In this document: positions 1 to 8,146 of the stretch, one piece after another
How positions within the stretch are numbered: position 1 is the stretch's first letter
How the letters are laid out: every line of letters begins with the position of its first letter
Assembly (NCBI GenBank): GCA_015493495.1
Contig: WGDB01000103.1
Location: 1 to 58,127 of the forward strand
Reading direction: 5' to 3'
DNA from: Helicobacteraceae bacterium
Lineage (GTDB): Bacteria; Campylobacterota; Campylobacteria; Campylobacterales; Sulfurimonadaceae
DNA: 58,127 bases
Notes under the pieces: model-generated
The model's database searches: none
The model's input: only the letters and a program-made list of their open reading frames with translations
What the model was told of the DNA's origin: nothing
Program-made: the position numbers and the translations under genes

Positions 1-50
1 AGTGGGCAAAAGAAGAAATGGGTTATGATTTAGTAACACAAAGCCAATAA
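1..50 (+). CDS. 3' end of an unidentified upstream gene (partial)
   Basis: One frame is open from the left edge of the window and reads WAKEEMGYDLVTQSQ before a TAA at 48-50. Only about 16 codons are visible, so the product cannot be named. It lies 26 bp upstream of the next gene on the same strand and could be the previous member of the cassette array or an unrelated gene. No attC-like right half (GCTC, nine bases, GTT) is recognisable between it and the next gene. Confidence 0.4.
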   Translation, partial: WAKEEMGYDLVTQSQ

Positions 51-76
51 AGAGCTATGTTACGAAAGAATAAATT

Positions 77-439
77 ATGAGAAAACCATTTTATGTATAT
101 GTTGATGTAGATGAAACTTTTCTACGAAACTATGGAGCAAAACAAATACCAATTCCTAGAGTAATAAAACATATTAAAGCTTTGAGTGAAGAAGGTGTAA
201 TACTATATTATTGGAGTTCAGGTGGTGCAGAATATGCACAACGCAGCGCTGAAAAATTTGGCATTGAAGATTGCTTTACAGCTTTTTTACCAAAGTCTAT
301 TGTTGCATTGGACGATGTGCCATTTTCAAAATGGCACAATTTGCTTGAAGTCCATCCAAATGTATGTCCAAGTAATACAATTGAGTCATATAGAGAAAGT
401 ATAATTAAGCAGCAGGCTGAACAACATAACAAGAACTAG
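77..439 (+). CDS. Small HAD-like phosphatase/hydrolase (cassette gene)
   Basis: A 120-residue protein opening with MRKPFYVYVDVDETF. The DVDET stretch at residues 10-14 matches HAD motif I (DxDxT), and YYWSSGG at about 44-50 is placed like motif II with its Ser/Thr. A late DDVP at about 79-82 could supply the motif IV acidic residues. The protein is short for the superfamily and resembles the minimal HAD-like proteins common in phages and mobile cassettes. The substrate is unknown. The stop codon lies inside the palindromic attC-like site that follows (424-494), which is typical of compact integron cassettes. Confidence 0.6.
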   Translation: MRKPFYVYVDVDETFLRNYGAKQIPIPRVIKHIKALSEEGVILYYWSSGGAEYAQRSAEKFGIEDCFTAFLPKSIVALDDVPFSKWHNLLEVHPNVCPSNTIESYRESIIKQQAEQHNKN

Positions 440-494
440 GAGTCAATATTTGACCCAAGGGCGGGTCAAATATTGCTCAATGTAAACGTTATAG
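424..494 (+). repeat. attC-like recombination site 1
   Basis: Outer boxes ACATAAC (424-430) and GTTATAG (488-494) are each separated by exactly nine bases from an inner palindrome. The left arm is 440-456 (GAGTCAATATTTGACCC) and the right arm is 463-478. The arms pair perfectly except for one unpaired T at 443 in the left arm, the extrahelical base expected of attC sites. Thirteen consecutive bases (444-456 with 463-475) are perfectly complementary around a 6-base loop. The 9+9 spacing and the AAC...GTT ends match classical aadA-type attC sites as I remember them. Recombination would be expected at G488/T489. There is no T-tract, so it is not a standard terminator. Confidence 0.8.
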
Positions 495-538
495 ACACAA
501 AGGTAAAATATCATGACTGTTCAAAAAAGATTAATACT

Positions 539-796
539 ATGATGAAACTTTTTCTTCTATTATTTACACTTAGTATAGTAGCTTTAGCAGAAGAGGATTG
601 CAGCAAGAAGCGTGAGCAACTTAAAACGCTTGAGACACAAAGAGATGCTGAAGATGTTGGTCAAGTGTTATCATGGCTAACATTAACAAAACCCACTTCA
701 AGCAACAAAAAAATCCTAGATCAACATATTCAGATATTGAAGTTTGAGATTCAAGAATGTGAGAGAAAAGCTCAGACAAATATAACTGATAAATGA
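539..796 (+). CDS. Small secreted hypothetical protein (cassette gene)
   Basis: This 85-residue product starts at the ATGATG at 539. The frame is open from an upstream ATG at 473, but that lies inside the attC-like site and would bury the signal sequence. The N-terminus MMKLFLLLFTLSIVALA is a good signal peptide, cleaved before EEDC. The mature part is about 68 residues, charged, probably helical, and has two cysteines (in EEDC and in IQEC). No family is recognised. It is flanked by attC-like sites at 424-494 and 780-881, and its end overlaps the second one. Confidence 0.55.
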   Translation: MMKLFLLLFTLSIVALAEEDCSKKREQLKTLETQRDAEDVGQVLSWLTLTKPTSSNKKILDQHIQILKFEIQECERKAQTNITDK

Positions 797-881
797 CTCA
801 TATTTAAAGTGCATAATAAGTTAGAGAAGACAAAACAATTGATCCTATCCGGAAAATTATTGCTCAGGACAACCGCTATAC
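780..881 (+). repeat. attC-like recombination site 2 (diverged)
   Basis: The right half is clear: TTATTGCTC ending at 865, a nine-base spacer (866-874), then the box GCTATAC (875-881). This is the same arrangement as the right half of site 1. The left end is less certain. ATATAAC at 780-786 followed eight bases later by GACTCAT (795-801) fits the consensus, giving a 102-bp site that overlaps the end of the upstream ORF. A shorter fold starting near 813 is also possible. Arm pairing is imperfect. Confidence 0.5.
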
Positions 882-905
882 AAAAACAACATATAAAGGC
901 AAAAA

Positions 906-1838
906 ATGAAAATTCTAATAATAACTCTGTTTTTAATGCTCCAAAGTATATATGCTAATACATATCCACCTGTCTATTCATCTTTCGGGACGCCTTTATT
1001 TAAAGCGGTAGCAACCTTTAATACTTTTAAAGAGATAGAGATACAGTCTAAACATTATGAAAAGTTTGCAAGTGAAGTTTTGAATGCAGGAAATAATCTT
1101 GCAACATCTACGAAGTCTGGTAAAACACAAAAGGAGGAATATATTCGCTCTTTACGGAAGTTGGCTAAAAAATACAGTGAAATCATAGCGATATTAAATA
1201 ATAATCTTTTATTAGCTATTGAGCGTGATGATCGGGAACTTTTTTTGAGGATTGTAAATAGTGGGCTTGTTGGTATTGCGGAGAAAGGTGAACCGGCACG
1301 TCAAGCTATTAACTACTATGAGAAACACAAAACAACTATGAAAAGCTCTTATTTGGAGCAGATGAAAGTAAAGTTAGGGCAGCAGAGGAAGTTACAGGAG
1401 CTAGCAGAACAGAACAAGACAAAAAAAGAGTCAAAACAAAACACGGTCTCTTTTTTACGAGTTGTAATACATACAACTGATATTGTAGATGCCGGAACTT
1501 CTCAACTGTTTATTAAATTTATTATTAATGATCGTAGTGAACATCCTCTTATTGTATTTAATTCAAAAGATGAGGTAATTAAAAGAGGCAGTGTCCATAC
1601 TCTTGAAAATATTAAGGTGGCTATTGCACCTGAAGATATAAACAGCATTACTTTAGAAGTTGATGGTTATAACGCGTGGCACATCAAAAACATATCATTT
1701 CAACTCAGACAAAAGAACAAATATTCTAAAGAATATAAATTTGACGTTAAACAGTGGTTTTCATCAGAGTTGCATGATCTGCAAAAACTACAAGGGTGCT
1801 CTACAAAAAAAACATTTTCATTTACACCAAGTTTGTGA
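906..1838 (+). CDS. Secreted hypothetical protein (cassette gene)
   Basis: A 310-residue protein with an N-terminal signal peptide (MKILIITLFLMLQSIYA, probable cleavage before NTYPP). The central part (about 95-180) is rich in Lys, Glu and Gln and looks helical. The C-terminal third (about 185-300) alternates hydrophobic and polar residues like a beta-rich domain. No family is recognised. It is the longest gene in the array and sits in a cassette bounded by attC-like sites ending at 881 and 1931. It is codirectional with its neighbours and unrelated to them in sequence. Confidence 0.6.
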   Translation: MKILIITLFLMLQSIYANTYPPVYSSFGTPLFKAVATFNTFKEIEIQSKHYEKFASEVLNAGNNLATSTKSGKTQKEEYIRSLRKLAKKYSEIIAILNNNLLLAIERDDRELFLRIVNSGLVGIAEKGEPARQAINYYEKHKTTMKSSYLEQMKVKLGQQRKLQELAEQNKTKKESKQNTVSFLRVVIHTTDIVDAGTSQLFIKFIINDRSEHPLIVFNSKDEVIKRGSVHTLENIKVAIAPEDINSITLEVDGYNAWHIKNISFQLRQKNKYSKEYKFDVKQWFSSELHDLQKLQGCSTKKTFSFTPSL

Positions 1839-1860
1839 AAAAATCATGTTAAAGGTGCTA

Positions 1861-1931
1861 GTATAACAACATGATCGAGCCAATCAAAAATCTGCGAGAG
1901 GGTAGTTGATGACTCATTTTAAATGCTAGGA
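1861..1931 (+). repeat. attC-like recombination site 3
   Basis: Outer box GTATAAC (1861-1867), nine bases, then GAGCCAATCAA (1877-1887). The right arm TTGATGACTC (1906-1915) is followed by nine bases and the box GCTAGGA (1925-1931). The arms pair as GAGCCAATCAA against GAGTCATCAA, with one unpaired A and one C/T mismatch. The length is 71 bp, identical to site 1. The right box GCTAGGA also forms most of the Shine-Dalgarno sequence (AGGAG) of the next gene. Confidence 0.75.
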
Positions 1932-1937
1932 GAAAAA

Positions 1938-2492
1938 ATGCTATCTATTCAAATCAATGACAAATGTGGACCAATGTTGCGTGGTGAGCTCTACAGAGAA
2001 CCACTGGAAAAGTTCTTCAAAAAAAATGGTCTTGGTGAAGTCACAGGTGGAGGTACACTCCTTAATAACAATGCTCAACCAGCTTATTGTGAATTAGAAC
2101 TTGTTCTTAAAGATGAATCAGAAGAAGTTGTTAATGAAGTCAAAAAGAAAATTGATACCATCGTTCCAAAGGGAAGTACTCTTTACTTTGAGAATGATCA
2201 GGAAATTCCAGTTGGAAACTTAGAAGGTGTTGCAATCAATTTAAATTTTGCCAAGGCGCCAGAAGAGCTTCTTGACAATACTGATTTTCAAGAGATGTGG
2301 GAAAATATCGAAGAAGCGGTAGGCACACATGGTGTATCTCATGATGAGAGAGAAGGAAAAGATGTCTTTACTCTTTATTACTATGGTCTAGATGCTGAAA
2401 AAATTATTCATATCGTCAATGAAACTCTCAGTGATAAAGATATTGGAAAATATATTGAACCTGTCAAGTTACCATTTGTCATAGAAGAATAG
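1938..2492 (+). CDS. Hypothetical cytosolic protein (cassette gene)
   Basis: This is 184 residues from the ATG at 1938, which is preceded by AGGAG at 1928-1932. An in-frame ATG at 1923 would place five codons inside the attC-like site and has no ribosome-binding site. The protein is acidic, without a signal peptide or membrane segment. It contains a Gly-rich turn GEVTGGGT (about 32-39) and an alternating alpha/beta pattern. No family is recognised; an immunity-like role would be only a guess from the cassette context. The start lies 12 bp after the predicted cassette junction. Confidence 0.6.
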   Translation: MLSIQINDKCGPMLRGELYREPLEKFFKKNGLGEVTGGGTLLNNNAQPAYCELELVLKDESEEVVNEVKKKIDTIVPKGSTLYFENDQEIPVGNLEGVAINLNFAKAPEELLDNTDFQEMWENIEEAVGTHGVSHDEREGKDVFTLYYYGLDAEKIIHIVNETLSDKDIGKYIEPVKLPFVIEE

Positions 2493-2504
2493 ATACTTTA
2501 TAAC

Positions 2505-2576
2505 TTCTAACAAATCACAAGAGCCAATCAGTTATCCGCACCTAGACTATTGGTTGGCTCATTTCAAACGTTATAA
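2505..2576 (+). repeat. attC-like recombination site 4
   Basis: Box TTCTAAC (2505-2511), nine bases, then GAGCCAATCAG (2521-2531). The right arm TTGGTTGGCTC (2550-2560) is followed by nine bases and the box GTTATAA (2570-2576). GAGCCAAnCA pairs between the arms, while the nine-base spacers do not, as in attC sites. The left arm is nearly identical to that of site 3 (GAGCCAATCA). The length is 72 bp and there is no poly-T tail. Confidence 0.8.
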
Positions 2577-2650
2577 GATAATAAATGAGTAAGCTATCAA
2601 TAGCTAAATGATTGCGTTTTCATAAAATTAAAGCAAAAAGGAATTGAATT

Positions 2651-3040
2651 ATGAGTGTAGCATTTTACATAGAATTAGATCAAGAAGATACTGATTTTGA
2701 GACATTTGTTGATGGTAAATCAATTGCTCATGAATCTGAAGCGTTAACGTCCTTTTCTAAAAGTAATGGACTGAAAAGTATTGAGGAATATGTTTATCAA
2801 GATATCAGTGAATTTGCAGATGAGTTTGAAGGTATGGGTATGGATGTACCTGAACAGATGGAACAATGGTTTGATGCGGAAGAAGGAATTATTTGGGCTA
2901 CTGATATGATAAATACTTTAAAAACAAAAAATCCTGCATTCTCTTCTAAAGAGATTATTGATGATTTCAAATGTTATCTAGAAATTTTTGAAAATGCTAA
3001 AAAAGTTAATGCAAAATGGCACCTCGCGGTAGATGTTTAA
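2651..3040 (+). CDS. Hypothetical acidic protein (cassette gene)
   Basis: A 129-residue acidic protein starting MSVAFYIELDQED, without a signal peptide or membrane segment. Aromatic and acidic residues are abundant (for example EEYVYQDISEFADEFEG and EQWFDAEEGIIW). It resembles small immunity-type or cassette-borne hypothetical proteins in overall style, but no family is recognised. A ribosome-binding AAGGAA lies at 2638-2643. It is the last gene of the array and is followed by a degraded attC-like site. Confidence 0.6.
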   Translation: MSVAFYIELDQEDTDFETFVDGKSIAHESEALTSFSKSNGLKSIEEYVYQDISEFADEFEGMGMDVPEQMEQWFDAEEGIIWATDMINTLKTKNPAFSSKEIIDDFKCYLEIFENAKKVNAKWHLAVDV

Positions 3041-3045
3041 CTATC

Positions 3046-3111
3046 TGATAACAAACTAGGACTATGGCGTCTTTTTGAGGATAAACTATTGGCTGAAATG
3101 AACCGTTAGTA
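3046..3111 (+). repeat. attC-like recombination site 5 (degraded, array end)
   Basis: Outer boxes TGATAAC (3046-3052) and GTTAGTA (3105-3111) are both present. The right half ACTATTGGCTG, nine bases, GTTAGTA resembles the right half of site 4. The left inner arm no longer pairs with it. The left flank ATAACAAACTAGGA is close to that of site 1 (ATAACAAGAACTAGGA). I take it as a decayed terminal site. From 3112 to 3349 I see only AT-rich sequence with a 36-codon ORF (3142-3252) that has no ribosome-binding site. Confidence 0.5.
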
Positions 3112-3349
3112 CTCAAAAAATAATTTTAATTGCCTTTGCAAATGCTTTTGTCGTTGATGCTTCTCGTTATCAATTTTGTTTCAGAAGTTACAAAATTCAG
3201 GCAGATTCAAGGTGCAAAAGTGAAGAGAGAAAAGTATCTCTTTAAAGCCTAAATAATAGAGCTAACTCCCCACTTTAAGCAAAATTACACCCAAACATTG
3301 TTACATTCTACATAATAATAAAAATACTATATAGAAACAGGAAAATTTT

Positions 3350-3643
3350 TTGAGTACCAAACATGAATTAGAAGGTGAACTCTCCCTGCGAGAGCCTAAA
3401 CAATATCTTGTACTGCTGTTAAACGACGACTACACCTCGATGGACTTCGTGATCGACGTCTTAATGAATATCTTTCATAAAAGCTACCAAGAAGCTGAAC
3501 AGATCATGATTGATGTCCATAAAAAAGACAAGGGTGTCTGTGGTGTTTATACCTATGAGGTGGCAGAGACCAAAGTGATGCAGGTGAGTAAACTTGCTCG
3601 AGAACAGGGCTTTCCGTTAAAAGCTACTTTAGAGGAGGCGTAA
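3350..3643 (+). CDS. clpS: ATP-dependent Clp protease adaptor ClpS
   Basis: A 97-residue N-degron adaptor that binds destabilising N-terminal residues and delivers them to ClpA. The family signature LLNDDYTSMDFVIDVL (about 24-39) contains the Asn-Asp pair that contacts the substrate alpha-amino group. Downstream it has HKSYQEAEQIM, VHKKDKGVCGVYTYEVAETK and a C-terminal AREQGFPLKATLEE, all typical. The start is TTG at 3350; no in-frame ATG precedes the conserved region, and AACAGGAAAA upstream could serve as the ribosome-binding site. The stop is one base before the clpA start. It is the first gene of the clpS-clpA-aat operon. Confidence 0.95.
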   Translation: MSTKHELEGELSLREPKQYLVLLLNDDYTSMDFVIDVLMNIFHKSYQEAEQIMIDVHKKDKGVCGVYTYEVAETKVMQVSKLAREQGFPLKATLEEA

Positions 3644-3644
3644 G

Positions 3645-5828
3645 ATGATTAGTGCAGAATTAAACAGTATATTCCAAAAAGCGCTGACCTATGCAAAAGA
3701 TCAGCGCCATGAGTACCTCACCATAGAACATGTCTTCTTTGCGATGTTGAGTTCTAAAGAGGGTGTTAATATTATTAAAGAATGTGGCGGTGATGTCGAA
3801 AGTATGCGTGAAGCAGCGGCAAATTACCTTAGTGAGACCATGCAGGCCCTACCTGAAGAGAGTAACCAGGAACCTTTTGAGACCGTGGCACTTTCACGTA
3901 TGATCGACACGATGATCAAACATATACAGAGTGCCCAAAAAGAGCAGGCAGAGGTAGGTGACCTGTTAGCTGCTGTTTTTGAAGAGGAACACACTTTTGC
4001 TACGGCTTTGATGGAGTCTCAAGAGATCTCTCGTGTCGACATCTTAGAGGTGATCTCACATCAAGATATTGATGCGAGTAGCAGCAGCAGCGAAGAGACA
4101 GACAGTTACCTTGACAAATACACCATCAACCTGGTGAAAAAAGCTCAAGAGGGGAAGATAGACCCTGTTATTGGCCGTCAGAGTGAGATAGAGCGTGTTG
4201 TTCAGACGCTGTGTCGTCGTAAAAAGAACAACCCACTGCTTGTAGGTGAACCGGGTGTGGGTAAAACTGCTATTGCTGAAGGTTTGGCCCTGCGTATCAG
4301 TGAAGATGATGTTCCAGAGATCTTGAAAGCGGCACCTATTTTTGCACTTGACCTTTCTGCGATGTTGGCAGGCACAAAGTATCGTGGTGACTTTGAAAAA
4401 CGCCTCAAAGGTGTTATTGATGAATTGAAGATGCAAAAAGATGCTATTTTGTTTATTGATGAGATTCATACGCTTGTGGGTGCCGGTGCGGTGAGTGGTG
4501 GAAGTATGGACGCCTCGAACCAACTAAAACCCGCTTTGGCTTCGGGTGAGTTAAAGTGTATGGGTGCGACCACCTTTGCAGAACACCGTAACGCTTTTGA
4601 AAAAGATCGTGCACTGAGCCGTCGTTTTGCCAAGATCGATGTGGATGAACCTTCTCAAAAAGACAGTGTCCTGATCTTAAAAGGATTGCGTTCGAAGTAC
4701 GAAGAACATCACGGTCTCAAGTACACTGACAAGGCACTGGTTACAGCGGTAGAGCTCTCTAAAAAGTATATCAGTGACCGTTTTTTACCCGATGTGGCCA
4801 TAGACCTTATTGATGAAGCGGGAGCCTCTTTTCACCTACAGACACGTAAACGTGCTACGGTAACACCTCACGACATCGAGAAGGTGATATCAAAGATCAC
4901 AGGTGTACCCACTTCACGTATGAGTGAAGATGACACAGCGAAGTTAGAGCGTTTGGAAGAAGATTTGAAAGCACGTGTGATCGGTCAGGAACCTGCAGTA
5001 GAGAAAGTGGCCTTGGCCATTAAACGTTCTCGTGCAGGACTTAATGAAGGCGAAAAGCCGATTGCTTCTTTTCTCTTTTCCGGACCAACAGGTGTGGGTA
5101 AGACGGAACTGGCCAAATCTTTAGCCGATGAGATGGGTATACACTATGAACGTTTTGATATGAGTGAATACATGGAAAAGCATGCCCTCTCTCGTCTGGT
5201 AGGAGCACCTCCAGGATATGTTGGGTATGAACAAGGAGGTCTTTTAACAGAGGTCATTCGTAAACATCCCTACACCGTGTTACTCTTAGATGAGATCGAA
5301 AAGGCACATCCTGACTTGGTCAACATCTTGTTACAGGTAATGGACAGTGCGACCTTGACCGATAACAACGGTTATAAAGCAAATTTCAAAAATGTTGTTT
5401 TGATCATGACCTCAAATGTGGGTGCACAAGCTGCCAGTGTCATGGGCTTCAATGCAGACCAGTCTCTCTCTCGTGGTGAGGAGCTTAAAGCCTTTTTTAC
5501 ACCAGAATTTAGAAACCGTTTGGATGCTGTCATTGAGTTCGCACCACTGGACATAGAGGTTGTTGAAAACATTGTGGACAAGTTTATGGCAGAACTCAAC
5601 GTGCAGCTTGAAAAGAAAAAAGTTGTGGTAGAGATCACTGAAAAGACACGTGGCTATTTGGCGGAGATGGGCTATGATGTTGCTATGGGTGCCCGTCCTC
5701 TGGGTCGTGTGATTCAAGAGAAGATCAAAGACAAATTGACTGACGAGATGCTTTTTGGTGCTCTTAAGCAAGGCGGTAAGGTCATGGTTGATTATGATGA
5801 TGGCCTCATTTTTGACTTTAGTGTATGA
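3645..5828 (+). CDS. clpA: ATP-dependent Clp protease ATP-binding subunit ClpA
   Basis: A 727-residue AAA+ unfoldase with two nucleotide-binding domains. An N-terminal ClpS-binding double-helix repeat domain (about 1-140) is followed by a Ser-rich linker (DASSSSSEE). NBD1 has Walker A GEPGVGKT (about 202-209) and Walker [12 protein letters not shown]2 has Walker A GPTGVGKT (about 480-487), Walker [12 protein letters not shown] and the pore-loop GYVGYEQGG. The length is normal for ClpA, and the middle coiled-coil of ClpB is absent. GGAGG (3634-3638) precedes the start. It pairs with ClpP, encoded elsewhere, to degrade substrates delivered by ClpS. The stop overlaps the aat start by 4 bp. Confidence 0.96.
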   Translation: MISAELNSIFQKALTYAKDQRHEYLTIEHVFFAMLSSKEGVNIIKECGGDVESMREAAANYLSETMQALPEESNQEPFETVALSRMIDTMIKHIQSAQKEQAEVGDLLAAVFEEEHTFATALMESQEISRVDILEVISHQDIDASSSSSEETDSYLDKYTINLVKKAQEGKIDPVIGRQSEIERVVQTLCRRKKNNPLLVGEPGVGKTAIAEGLALRISEDDVPEILKAAPIFALDLSAMLAGTKYRGDFEKRLKGVIDELKMQKDAILFIDEIHTLVGAGAVSGGSMDASNQLKPALASGELKCMGATTFAEHRNAFEKDRALSRRFAKIDVDEPSQKDSVLILKGLRSKYEEHHGLKYTDKALVTAVELSKKYISDRFLPDVAIDLIDEAGASFHLQTRKRATVTPHDIEKVISKITGVPTSRMSEDDTAKLERLEEDLKARVIGQEPAVEKVALAIKRSRAGLNEGEKPIASFLFSGPTGVGKTELAKSLADEMGIHYERFDMSEYMEKHALSRLVGAPPGYVGYEQGGLLTEVIRKHPYTVLLLDEIEKAHPDLVNILLQVMDSATLTDNNGYKANFKNVVLIMTSNVGAQAASVMGFNADQSLSRGEELKAFFTPEFRNRLDAVIEFAPLDIEVVENIVDKFMAELNVQLEKKKVVVEITEKTRGYLAEMGYDVAMGARPLGRVIQEKIKDKLTDEMLFGALKQGGKVMVDYDDGLIFDFSV

Positions 5829-6517
5829 TCGCCAAACTCGATTACAGACACATTTTTCCCCATCCTAACGATGCCAACGAGGATGGGATCGTCGCCTTTG
5901 GCGGTGACTTGAATCCAACCCGTCTCTACCTTGCATACAGAGAGGGGATCTTTCCTTGGTTTAGTGTAGGTGACCCTATACTCTGGTGGTCTCCAGACCC
6001 TAGACTGATCTTGAACCTGGAAGATTTCAAGTTGCGTAAGTCACTAAAAAAGCGGATGAAACATTTTGAGATCCGTTTTGATACAGCCTTTGAGCAGGTC
6101 TTGCAAGAGTGTGCCGCGATCCATCGTCCCGGTCAGCAGGGAACATGGCTACAACCAGACCTTATCGAAGCCATGACAAGTCTGTATGCCTTAGGTAAAG
6201 CACACTCTGTTGAGGCCTATTATGAGAATGAATTGGTCGGGGGTCTTTACGGTATTGGTGTAGGTGCTGTCTTCTGTGGTGAGTCTATGTTTGCAAAAAA
6301 GAGTGACGCTTCGAAGGTGGCTTTTGCCGTTTTAATAGAGAAGTTACGAGAGTGGGGCTACAAGTTTGTTGATGCACAGGTTCCTACAGAACATCTCAAG
6401 TCACTAGGTGCTATAGAGGTCTATAGAGATTTCTTTTTATCAAAGCTTTATGAATATCGTGACCTAAGTATCTCGGATGATGCTTGGAAGATCTATGGAA
6501 GTATACAGCCAAAATAA
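5825..6517 (+). CDS. aat: Leucyl/phenylalanyl-tRNA--protein transferase
   Basis: A 230-residue enzyme that transfers Leu or Phe from aminoacyl-tRNA to N-terminal Arg/Lys, creating ClpS-recognised N-degrons in the cytosol. Family hallmarks are PHPNDANEDGIVAFGGDLNP (about 12-31), YREGIFPWF, WWSPDPRLIL, and HSVEAY...LVGGLYGIGVGAVFCGESMF. The normal length is about 230. The ATGA overlap with clpA indicates translational coupling. The three genes together make a complete N-degron branch in one operon. Confidence 0.95.
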   Translation: MIAKLDYRHIFPHPNDANEDGIVAFGGDLNPTRLYLAYREGIFPWFSVGDPILWWSPDPRLILNLEDFKLRKSLKKRMKHFEIRFDTAFEQVLQECAAIHRPGQQGTWLQPDLIEAMTSLYALGKAHSVEAYYENELVGGLYGIGVGAVFCGESMFAKKSDASKVAFAVLIEKLREWGYKFVDAQVPTEHLKSLGAIEVYRDFFLSKLYEYRDLSISDDAWKIYGSIQPK

Positions 6518-6602
6518 ACCAGGCAGTGTTGTTCGAAGCAATAATGCTCCGCTTAAACTCCCCTATGCTACACTTACGCCATTACATATATTAGGGTGAA
6601 TC

Positions 6603-6854
6603 ATGATAACTACTGACGTTTTAAAAGAGAAGATCATTGAAGGTCTTAACCTCGAAGATATTGAGGCAAGTGAGATCGCAGATACAGATCCGCTTTTTGG
6701 TGAGGATGGTTTAGGCCTGGACTCTGTAGATGCGATCGAGCTGACTTTGGTTGTAGAAAAAGAGTTTGGTGTCAAGGTGACCAATATTGCAGATGCTGAG
6801 ACGATCTTTGCAACTGCTGCGTCACTATGTGACTATATTAACGCAAACAAGTAA
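6603..6854 (+). CDS. Acyl carrier protein (cluster ACP 1)
   Basis: An 83-residue ACP. The phosphopantetheine attachment serine is in GLGLDSVDAIEL (Ser at about residue 41), followed by the usual helix III region VTNIADAETIFATAASLCDYI. The DSVD form, instead of the housekeeping DSLD/DSVE, is typical of aryl-polyene/dialkylresorcinol cluster ACPs and is nearly repeated in ACP 3 (17833-18093). The upstream TTAGGGTGAATC provides a GGGTGA ribosome-binding site. It opens the biosynthetic region and is convergent with the methyltransferase gene. Confidence 0.9.
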   Translation: MITTDVLKEKIIEGLNLEDIEASEIADTDPLFGEDGLGLDSVDAIELTLVVEKEFGVKVTNIADAETIFATAASLCDYINANK

Positions 6855-6869
6855 TTTGTGTTAACACTT

Positions 6870-6890
6870 ATCCTGCCATGTGTGCAGGAT
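6870..6890. terminator. Hairpin between convergent genes
   Basis: ATCCTGC (6870-6876) and GCAGGAT (6884-6890) form a perfect 7-bp stem with a 7-base loop between the ACP gene and the convergent methyltransferase gene. A second short stem, GTAAAGC/GCTTTAC, follows around the methyltransferase stop. There is no clear T-tract, so termination is only inferred from position. Confidence 0.35.
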
Positions 6891-6902
6891 GCGAGGTAAA
6901 GC

Positions 6903-7973
6903 TTAGGCTTTACGCTTACAACTGGTCAGCGTATGACCAAATCCCAATCTATCCACCTCTTCATCGACTTCAAGACCTGCAGCTTCTATATATTGATGCA
7001 TATCTTCCGCACTGTACATCTTACTGGTACCATTAGCAAGCGCTGTAAAGTATGGAGAACAGTTGATCAAGATATAAGCGCCGATCTCATGTTGTTGACG
7101 GTCCCAATACGGCTCGATGATGTTGATCCGTCCATCTTCACTGAGTGCCTCTTTTGCACGTTGTAAAATAGCGATGATATCTTCAGGTGGGAAGCAGTCT
7201 AAAAATTGACTCATCCAGACGACGTCAAATCCTTTTGGAAATGGTTTAGAATGGTCGAGTAGATCCATGACTTCACCATGAACACGATCTTTTACTCCAG
7301 CCTCTTCTGCATTAGCAAAGGCAGTTTTTATCTGGAGTGGATGGTCACAAATAGTCACTTCAGTTTCGGGAGAAGCGGTAGTGATAGCGATAGCCCATTT
7401 ACCGGTGTTACCACCAATATCGAGAATCTTTTTAGGTTTACGCTCAGCCATCATCTCCACAAGTGTTTTAAATGCAGAGTCTGAATAGAAGTGATCATAC
7501 CCAAACCAGCTCTCTTTGACCTTCTGTGGAAGTTCAGTCAGGTAAGGGTAAATGGTCTCCCACTCTTCATTAAAGAACTTTTGAAGTCCTGCAGGACGCC
7601 CCTGTTTTAAAGAGTCGCCCAACTCTGTGATCCCCATGTAGTTTACATCTCTTGTGTAGTTAAAGTTGGCATTGGTCATCTCATCATAGGCAAGGAAAAA
7701 TCCAACACGTGTAATGAAGTAGTGCTTGTTTTCATACTTCAGTGCACCCATACTGTAGCCCGTTTCGCAGAGTATTTTGATGGCATATTCATTTAGGTTT
7801 GTAGCTTCCATTAAGGCTTCAACAGACATACCTGTTTTTTTGTTTTCATGCAGGAGTTTTAAAATACCCCATTCACGCAGGAGGTTGGCCACATGAAAGA
7901 TGATGGGTCCATGCGCTATTTTTTGCGCTTCCATTAATGCATCTAGTGAGCTGAGTTTATCTGTATCGAACAT
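6903..7973 (-). CDS. SAM-dependent O-methyltransferase
   Basis: A 356-residue class I methyltransferase of the small-molecule O-methyltransferase (AdoMet_MTases family 2) type. The N-terminal winged-helix dimerisation region is at about 15-100 (AHGPIIFHVANLLREWGILKLL). The SAM-binding motif ILDIGGNTGKWA (about 181-192), the acidic loop VTICDHP and DVVWMSQFLDCFPPEDI follow. It is transcribed away from the darA-like gene, with AAGGA before the ATG. In context it probably methylates a hydroxyl of the aromatic lipid product or precursor. It may be regulated separately from the main operon. Confidence 0.8.
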   Translation of the reverse strand: MFDTDKLSSLDALMEAQKIAHGPIIFHVANLLREWGILKLLHENKKTGMSVEALMEATNLNEYAIKILCETGYSMGALKYENKHYFITRVGFFLAYDEMTNANFNYTRDVNYMGITELGDSLKQGRPAGLQKFFNEEWETIYPYLTELPQKVKESWFGYDHFYSDSAFKTLVEMMAERKPKKILDIGGNTGKWAIAITTASPETEVTICDHPLQIKTAFANAEEAGVKDRVHGEVMDLLDHSKPFPKGFDVVWMSQFLDCFPPEDIIAILQRAKEALSEDGRINIIEPYWDRQQHEIGAYILINCSPYFTALANGTSKMYSAEDMHQYIEAAGLEVDEEVDRLGFGHTLTSCKRKA

Positions 7974-8146
7974 GAAAATCCTTAGTGGTATTAGTAGCGG
8001 TTATTATATTGGAGTTGTCCTCTTAAAGTGCTGAAAAGAGAGAGAGCAGGTATTAGAGCGCTTCAGGAGGTGATAATATTAGATTTTATGGACTTATTGG
8101 ATAAAATACATTTTTAATACTTTGTTGAATGCAATTATGATTATGG

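Noticed and set aside
444-475. Perfect 13-bp hairpin taken first as a rho-independent terminator
   Set aside because: There is no T-tract on either strand, and the flanking AAC/GTT boxes with nine-base spacers recur at other sites, so an attC reading fits better.
3142-3252. 36-codon ORF between the array end and clpS
   Set aside because: No ribosome-binding site, no recognisable product, short enough to be chance; noted as possible remnant only.
4056-4523. 155-codon frame antisense to clpA
   Set aside because: It is contained in the conserved NBD1 coding region and the translation is low-complexity, without domains.
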